A stretch of DNA of 64,000 bases from Helicoverpa zea (Eukaryota; Arthropoda; Insecta; Lepidoptera; Noctuidae). The position numbers were made by a program, and so were the translations under genes. The notes below the pieces were generated by a model. That model was not told where the DNA came from and made no database searches. It saw only the letters and a list, made by a program, of their open reading frames with translations. Within the stretch, counting starts at the first letter, position 1, and the number at the start of each line of letters is the position of its first letter. Where the stretch lies: contig NC_061454.1 of the NCBI RefSeq assembly GCF_022581195.2, forward strand, positions 124,001 through 188,000, in the 5' to 3' direction. Of the stretch, positions 57,901-64,000 are shown piece after piece.

Positions 57901-60733
57901 CTGATGTACTACAGTTTGGAAGCCTTCATAACTAAAATAATAACAACGTAAACTGACTTGATCAACATGAACAAGTCCGAATAACAAAAAATAAGTCGGA
58001 GTGAACATTTTATACACTGTGCAACAGGCTTAATACTAAATCTAGACTTCAACAAGGCCTGGCAAAAAAATATAGCCAAATTAAAATAATATTTCAGCAA
58101 CCTTTGACGCGGGACCCCTGTGTAATAGGCTTAAATTTTATGAGGTAATGAATTAGTTCGTTGTTCCGCCACATAATAGAGGAGAGGTAATAAATCTCCG
58201 CTTTGTTCCTCCCGGTGCACGCGACTGTATATTGCATCGCAATCGATACAGCCTGTGACGCAATAACTTGGGAAGCCGCCATACCTTTGTACTGGATGTG
58301 ACAAATTGCCAACCTGATAATTTATTGACTTATTTGTTTAGTTAGTTCTGTCTTGGCAAACAAGTAAACAAATTACAATTGTGAAAAATTAAGATTTACC
58401 GTGTGTGCGTATATATGTACTACGCAACATATAGACGAGCATTACTTTTATTTAGAAATCCCGCTATGTAATTCAGTTTAAATAACATCTCATTCGTTGC
58501 CGTGTTTGTTTAAAAATAAAGTGGCAAGTATATATGAGAACATCTTGTCTACATTATGTGTAATGTATGTAACAAGGGCACAGGTTCCTCCGAACTAACC
58601 CTAACTAAGTTTCGGACCCTATTAGAGGGCAAAAGTCTTCATGATTAAGTTTCGTTTTTTGTCACACCAAAACAACACTGTGGTTCGGAAATAATTGGAT
58701 GTTTTACATATTATGTCCCTCGCCATGTATATGAGATACGTAAAATATTCCTGTCAGCTATTGATTTTTAGCAATGTTTTACAAAGCGAGGTTCTGCCAT
58801 AATGATAATAAAATTATCAATCAGCATTTTGTGATTATAATAAGCTTGTTAGCTGCTGATTAGGTAGAGATTACAGAGACCTCATTGGGATCCAATCACA
58901 ATTTACAAATCACAGTTGATACGCAGTAACAAGTGCAGAGCAGTGCGCTGTAGTGATGGCCGCAATCATTCCGCCGGACATTATCGATATCGAGTTAGCG
59001 CAATCAGCGCGCATTGAGCCAGGCCCGGCGCAGGCCAGCGCAGGCCTGCCTGTGGCCTGAATCCCTAATAGCGGGGCTCGTTACGTGGCCGCGCCAAATT
59101 GCCCTTTTTGTCCTGTTTGTCTTTATTGGCGCCGTTTGACGGCCACGGTGCCTTCTCATTTGTTGTTGTAGTTAGGAGCGGCTCGTATGTACCCGCTTCA
59201 GATAAGTTCAGCTGATTTATCTGAGCGGACGCGAGTGGACGGGGTCAGGCTCCGCGTGTAAGTAAATAGCAGTGGTTTGTACAACTTGTTAGTTTAGTCA
59301 GAGCACGGGATGTGTTGCATATCTAGCGTTCTACTGCATTTTATAAAACTGTACAAAATCACGAAATCACATTCAGTATTCATTTATTGTAGATATATTA
59401 TATTGAACTGTAACAATAAGCAGGTAGAAACACAATGTAATAAAGTAAATATGTTTCAGCACCGCTGTCCACAAAACCACACAAAGAAATATAAAATAAT
59501 CGTATCGCCTGGGAGATATTATATCCTAGTAACACAATGTAATATCGTGCGGAACCTATGTTTACTTATATACCGAATGGTTTTATTACTTTCGCAACTT
59601 TGTGATAGAGATTTGAACATGCTCGCGATATTGGCCCGACTGTCAGTCAAAATATAGTTTCCATTGAAAATAGCTTTCACAAAAATAACGAAAAAATATC
59701 GTGAGCGACATTGTAATCCCCCGCACTGTGCACAGACTGCGGAACATAATACGACTTCCAGAATCTATGACTGAATAACGCGGCCCCCGAAATATTCCCA
59801 AATCTTAATCAAGCTCTAATCTCTTGGAAAAAGGTATCTGCCCATGGAGAAAAATCTCGGACCGATCTCATATCGAATAGAAAAGTATTGAAGGCGGGTA
59901 ACAATTGGGGGTTACCTGGACCTCCGAATATATTTTTATACGAGCTCAGACCCTTTCCCTTTTCAATGATACGTCGGGGAATATTTTGACAAACTAATAT
60001 TAGCGGAGATTACCTCGACGGATAGTTATGCAAACAGCGACCCGCCCCAGAACCTATTACGGATTGCTTTTACTTAACTAGGGGAAAGGTAAAGAAGGAA
60101 CACATTTGTATGCATGTGCCATTATTTATTATTCTTTAGTTATCATTGACGTCCACGTACCCGGCAGCGGGTCCTATGAAAACATCGGTGAAGCAATGTG
60201 AGTGGCGGCCGGACCCGGACGAGGTTTACGACAATACCGCATCGTTACTGGTCAATGTTAATAGCTATTTGTAGCTATGCCACTCGATATTGGAACTGCG
60301 TAATCGACTGAAAAGATTGCACACGAATGTAATCAAATTATATCGTACGAATAAATGTATCAGTTACTTAGTTTACTACGATACAAGGACTTTTTCAATA
60401 CAATCATACATTTATAAAAGTAACGAACGTCCAGTAATAATGATCACTTCCAACATTTCTAGTTGTAAGCATGAATGTTTTTGTGTATCTAGTGTCGGCA
60501 CTGTTTCTGTAATGTGGCTCTTGTACAAAGACTGCTATAAATAACAGTGAAAGTTGGGTTCAATAAAGTTAAACACGTCGGGTTGTATGTTCGTCTGTGG
60601 CAGGTAACTAGCGTCCTGTACAAACACCCGACTGACCCACTTGCAGTATCTAAGGCTCTTGATTCCGCGGTCGTCATCAGTTTTGGCTAAAGTGTATGTA
60701 CAAAATATTTAAATAAATTAATACATAATCCTA
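51933..60733. other. Long gene-free stretch
   Basis: Nearly 9 kb with no recognisable exon, RNA gene or assignable mobile element. GC-rich patches: about 53078-53160 (GGGCGCCGGGTCGCCGGG-type tandem), 54560-54605, 55500-55600, 56340-56385 (C-rich), and 58995-59065 (GGCCAGCGCAGGCCTGCC). Frames up to 120 codons (54691-55053 minus, 59310-59657 plus) carry no domain. Some of these patches may be regulatory DNA. Confidence 0.45.
53078..53130. repeat. GC-rich GGGTCGCC minisatellite
   Basis: Imperfect tandem units of GGGCGCC/GGGTCGCC/GGTGGCC. Short and degenerate, with no gene context. Confidence 0.6.
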
Positions 60734-60831
60734 ACCAATATTATAAATATAAAAGTCACTCTGCTGCTTTTTGTCTGGCTGCCTTAAGTATCTTTCCCGG
60801 GACGCGAGTGGAACCGCAGGGAATAACTAGT
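60734..60831 (+). mobile_element. Internally deleted LINE/SINE 3' tail
   Basis: CCAATATTATAAATATAAAAGTC is joined within ~60 bases to CCCGGGACGCGAGTGGAACCG...AACTAGTC. These are the start and end blocks of the tail seen at 51711-51932, with the middle missing. Confidence 0.65.
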
Positions 60832-62813
60832 CTTTTATTATTCATATAATATAAATGTTAAGCACTTAGAAAAAAATATCAGATTGTACCTATCGTTGTC
60901 GAAGGACGACTCGAAGCTCCGGAAAGCTCCTTGAAAATTATCAGCCAAGCGTAAACTTCTGTTTGAATTAACTACCTACATACAGGCTTGATAAATCTTA
61001 TCAATTTGCTCAATCGAAACGGTACGGTTTGCCTGTTGCCTAGGTGGCTAGTCGCTACAAAGCAATAGATTTATTTATAAAGCTTTTGAAAAAACCGATG
61101 TGAAATGAACAAGGTTGTAGTATAATAATTCAAAAGCGTGGAGAAATATAGTGTTTTAGTGACGGAGGATGGAGTGGGCGGCCATTAATCGGCACACGCG
61201 GTCCATCCATCAAGTTTTTACGGACGCGCGGTGGCCACTCTTTGCCGTTTTATTGCTATACGACATATCGACATACATATTCTATGTTACGATGTGTGTG
61301 TTTCATCCTTTTTTTGTGTGTGGAAAACGTTGGACGAGTTAAGAATGTGTTTTGTTAGAAAGTAGTACATACAAAAATAGTTTTCAAAGCTACGATAAAA
61401 AATCGTTAACCAAATTTAATGAAATGCTCTAAAAACAACAATATTTAGGTTCTTGCTTCTTATTTCAACCGCATGAATCCTGTATACAATTACAAGCTCC
61501 CAGAGGAATTGTTCATTGTTCACCCGCTGGAGTTCCGCTTTCACTAGTGAGCATTGCCGGATATTATAACAATACAGCAATAAAAATACTACATACTCCA
61601 TACATTTTCAGTATCTGATATTATTCGGGATAAGAGAAACTTGCTGACAAAGGCAGGGAAAGCCTCGGGCAGGGATAACAAATAAATAATACTGGTATTT
61701 GTATTATTCGGTGCACAGAGCACCGATGCTATCAACTTGATCGGTCACTATTATTTGTAGTTTGAGCAACTAGACAAGTCTTTGTGCGAACCTAGCGTGT
61801 GCATTCGTTTTATGAAAACTGTTTTATTTTAATTTAAAAATGTAAAATCATTTCACAAACAAATTTCTATTTTTAAGGGTTAAGAAAGGATTTTTGCGAA
61901 GTTATTGTTAAAATACAAGTACATTTCCATTTTTATAAACAACATTTACATTCATAGCTCTGTATCGAAAATTAAAAAGTTTTTTTTTTTTGCCTTAACC
62001 ATTTCTCTATCTCTCGTTGTTTTTGTATACATATATTTCCCCACTTTATTGTTTAAAATCAAAAACCTGTAGTATGACCTTAGCTGTCCCGACATCACCA
62101 AAAACTAATTTTGCTCGTCTGCTGTAAGTTGTTCCCGGTTGTCTCACGACGTGATTCAGTTCTTCTTGAAAAGCAATTAGTGATCATGTCGGGGCGGCGG
62201 CGACAAGCGCGGACAGCCCCTGTTTAATTATGGACTTGTAAATGTTGATTTATTTCCACAGCACTCATACCAACTACCATTACTCGTTGGATTTTTAATT
62301 TATAGTGGACTTTACATTTTGTGCCGTAAATAACGAACTACGACCATTCATATAATAGACATTATTAACTTAAATAGAAGATATTTAAGGAGTCCGTCCA
62401 TGGGTACCGTTTCTATCTCCAATCATAATCGAATGATAGGCAATCAATAGCATTGTTATCTATAACAAAACGTCCCTTCATGAATTGTGAACCGATTGTG
62501 ACTCATACCAAAATGAAGGTAAAATTAATTTTCCTGAAGCAGGACCGAAGTTTAAGTACCACCTAGTTATATGGAGTATAATCGCCGAGAGGAAGCAGAT
62601 ATCAGCCCTCTTAACTACGTCCAAATTAATATTATTGTGTTAATTGAGAGCAGCCGAACATTCAGCGATGTCAGGGAGACATTTGATATTTGTTCAATTC
62701 TGAAATAGTATCAGTAGATCAAAGGGTGGTGTAATTTGCTTTGTTTGTCATTTATCGAATCTCGTTAATAGCAGCTTTGATTGGTTGTTAATTGTTTGTT
62801 ATTATTGTTACAG
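60832..62813. other. Gene-free stretch
   Basis: AT-rich DNA with a T-run at about 61981-61990 and a CpG-rich patch at about 62190-62215. No gene recognised. It ends in the pyrimidine-rich run leading to the candidate microexon. Confidence 0.45.
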
Positions 62814-62858
62814 ATAAATGCAGACATGCACCACATCACGCTTGTGCTCCCTGACGGG
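62814..62858 (+). CDS. Candidate 45-nt microexon
   Basis: Preceded by a T-rich tract ending TTGTTACAG (acceptor to 62813) and followed by GTGAGT (donor from 62859). Length 45 nt, a multiple of three, open in phase 0 as INADMHHITLVLPDG. An in-frame skip would leave a transcript's frame intact, as is typical of cassette microexons in insect neuronal or adhesion genes. A second acceptor/donor pair (CTCTGCAG, GGTCG, GTGAGTACC) follows within 50 nt. The host gene is not identified, and flanking exons must lie outside the window. Splice signals of this quality do occur by chance in 64 kb, so this stays tentative. Confidence 0.3.
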
Positions 62859-64000
62859 GTGAGTTACTCGTCTACATTACATCTCGTCTCTCTGCAGGGT
62901 CGGTGAGTACCTGCGGAGCTACTGTTACAATAACATAAACTTCAGTACGTGAAAACTGCACAATTCTCTCGGCAGCACAATACAGTTTCCTGTGTATTGT
63001 GTTCGTGTTTCACCCGGTGTAGAAACACCTTATATTTCCCGTTTCTTTCCTCGTAAGGCTATTAATTTAGCTAGTCTCCTTATCTACCCAGTTAAACCTT
63101 TAAGCGCGGCCTATAAAACCTTCCAATTTAATTCCGTTGCTATACAAAGAGGCGATCCTATGAATTTTCATTAGAACTTATTTTTTCCATTAGTGCGTCT
63201 CAGAAAGCCTTCTTTTTATCCGTTAACGTCGTTCACTTAATTCCTGTCTTAATGATCTCTCCAGCCATCATCACGGTTTAGTGCACTTATGGAATTTATC
63301 CATGACCAGAAAGGGCAAAAAATCCAACCACATAATGTAATGTATTGAATGTTTCTAATTATGGTATCTTTTAAAAAGCATTTCCGGTCCACACAAGATC
63401 CTCATAGGTACTACTATTTCTAAATTCAGTTGACCGAAATACAAATAAATAGATAACATACCTCTGTAACAAATTGTCACTCCTCCCGTACCTCTCTCTG
63501 GGGCAGTGAGCCGCGCTCTACGTTTTTCTTTTCATTCAAAACAATTGCGGAAGATTTTAATCTGTTAAGCGATCACTTGGCGCCCTGAATCGTTCGGAAA
63601 TGAAATTATATCGTGAAGTGTGCTCATAGATTAGGATTTGCCTTTACACAGGTATCAGTGGAATTAGCTCTCGATTGGATTTCTCTAATGAAACGCGTGT
63701 TAGTGTCCGAGGGAAATTCTTTGTTATATGCTAATGAAGTGGTCACGGCACCCCTAATGGAATTACAATGTTAAGTATTATCTTAGTCTACATGGGTATA
63801 GAATAATGTTAAACGCAGATTTAAGATAACTGCCAAAGTGCTGACAAGATCGTTAGAAATATACTTCTAGACCCATTATACATAGGCAGTGTTTATTGCT
63901 TCTTGAGTACAAAAATACTGAACCGCAATCAATCATATAAACGAGCATTAAATTACACAAATAAATATATTTAGAAAGTCGACAAAACTTTATGTTTTCG
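62859..64000. other. Gene-free stretch to the window end
   Basis: AT-rich, no recognised gene or repeat. The 60-codon frame at 62992-63174 (+) has no motif. The duplicated GTGAGT words at its start are discussed with the microexon. Confidence 0.45.

Noticed and set aside
1..64000. tRNA genes, rRNA, known microRNAs, CRISPR arrays
   Set aside because: Scanned by eye for A/B-box plus cloverleaf patterns, rDNA blocks, familiar miRNA seeds and regular spaced repeats. None was found that I could support.

Overview
This window looks like intergenic or deep-intronic nuclear DNA from a lepidopteran insect (moth or butterfly). The base composition is AT-rich with scattered short CpG-rich patches. It carries the 'GGGTTCCGTACC ... 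(GTCT)n' repeat family known from Lepidoptera, the usual lepidopteran LINE/SINE tail ('...ACGCGGGTGAAACCG...CTAGT'), an R1-clade LINE fragment, and an intact R2-type (restriction-like endonuclease) LINE. I see no complete host gene, no rRNA or tRNA gene, no CRISPR array and no bacterial-style operon. Nearly everything that can be named is mobile DNA.

Layout. 1-3.99 kb: anonymous sequence. 3.99-6.9, 9.6-11.1 and 13.5-15.0 kb: three copies (orientations +, -, +) of one ~1.53 kb (GTCT)n-carrying element. The first copy is split by a 1,364-bp foldback inserted without a target duplication. 12.4-12.66 kb: an apparently exact 142-bp tandem duplication. 16.77-16.99 kb: a 223-bp MITE with 56-bp terminal inverted repeats. 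20.3 kb: a LINE/SINE tail. 26.06-29.2 kb: a full-length-looking R2-type LINE on the minus strand with one 967-codon ORF. It is followed by two 5'-truncated relatives lying tail to tail (29.5-29.87 kb). 31.0-31.2 kb: a retroelement 3' tail. 32.75-33.73 kb: a small element with 18-bp inverted termini that carries a THAP zinc-finger exon with a splice donor. 41.9-42.84 kb: a GC-core repeat flanked by GGTCACCAAA motifs. 47.24-49.78 kb: a terminal-inverted-repeat element studded with a CAGGGGARATAC motif. Its basic, TPP-containing coding remnant is interrupted by a 5'-truncated R1 LINE with a 15-bp target-site duplication. 50.3 kb: a ~145-bp MITE. 51.7 and 60.7 kb: further LINE/SINE tails. 62.81-62.86 kb: a 45-bp, frame-preserving candidate microexon, the best hint of a host transcript.

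The mobile elements show at least three nested or clustered layers (foldback inside a MITE-like element, R1 inside a DNA element, truncated LINEs back to back), so the locus has been a repeated insertion target. The long gene-free stretches between them are consistent with introns or flanks of a large, sparsely coding locus. That is inference from the absence of exons. All identifications are by eye; no alignment or database search was run.
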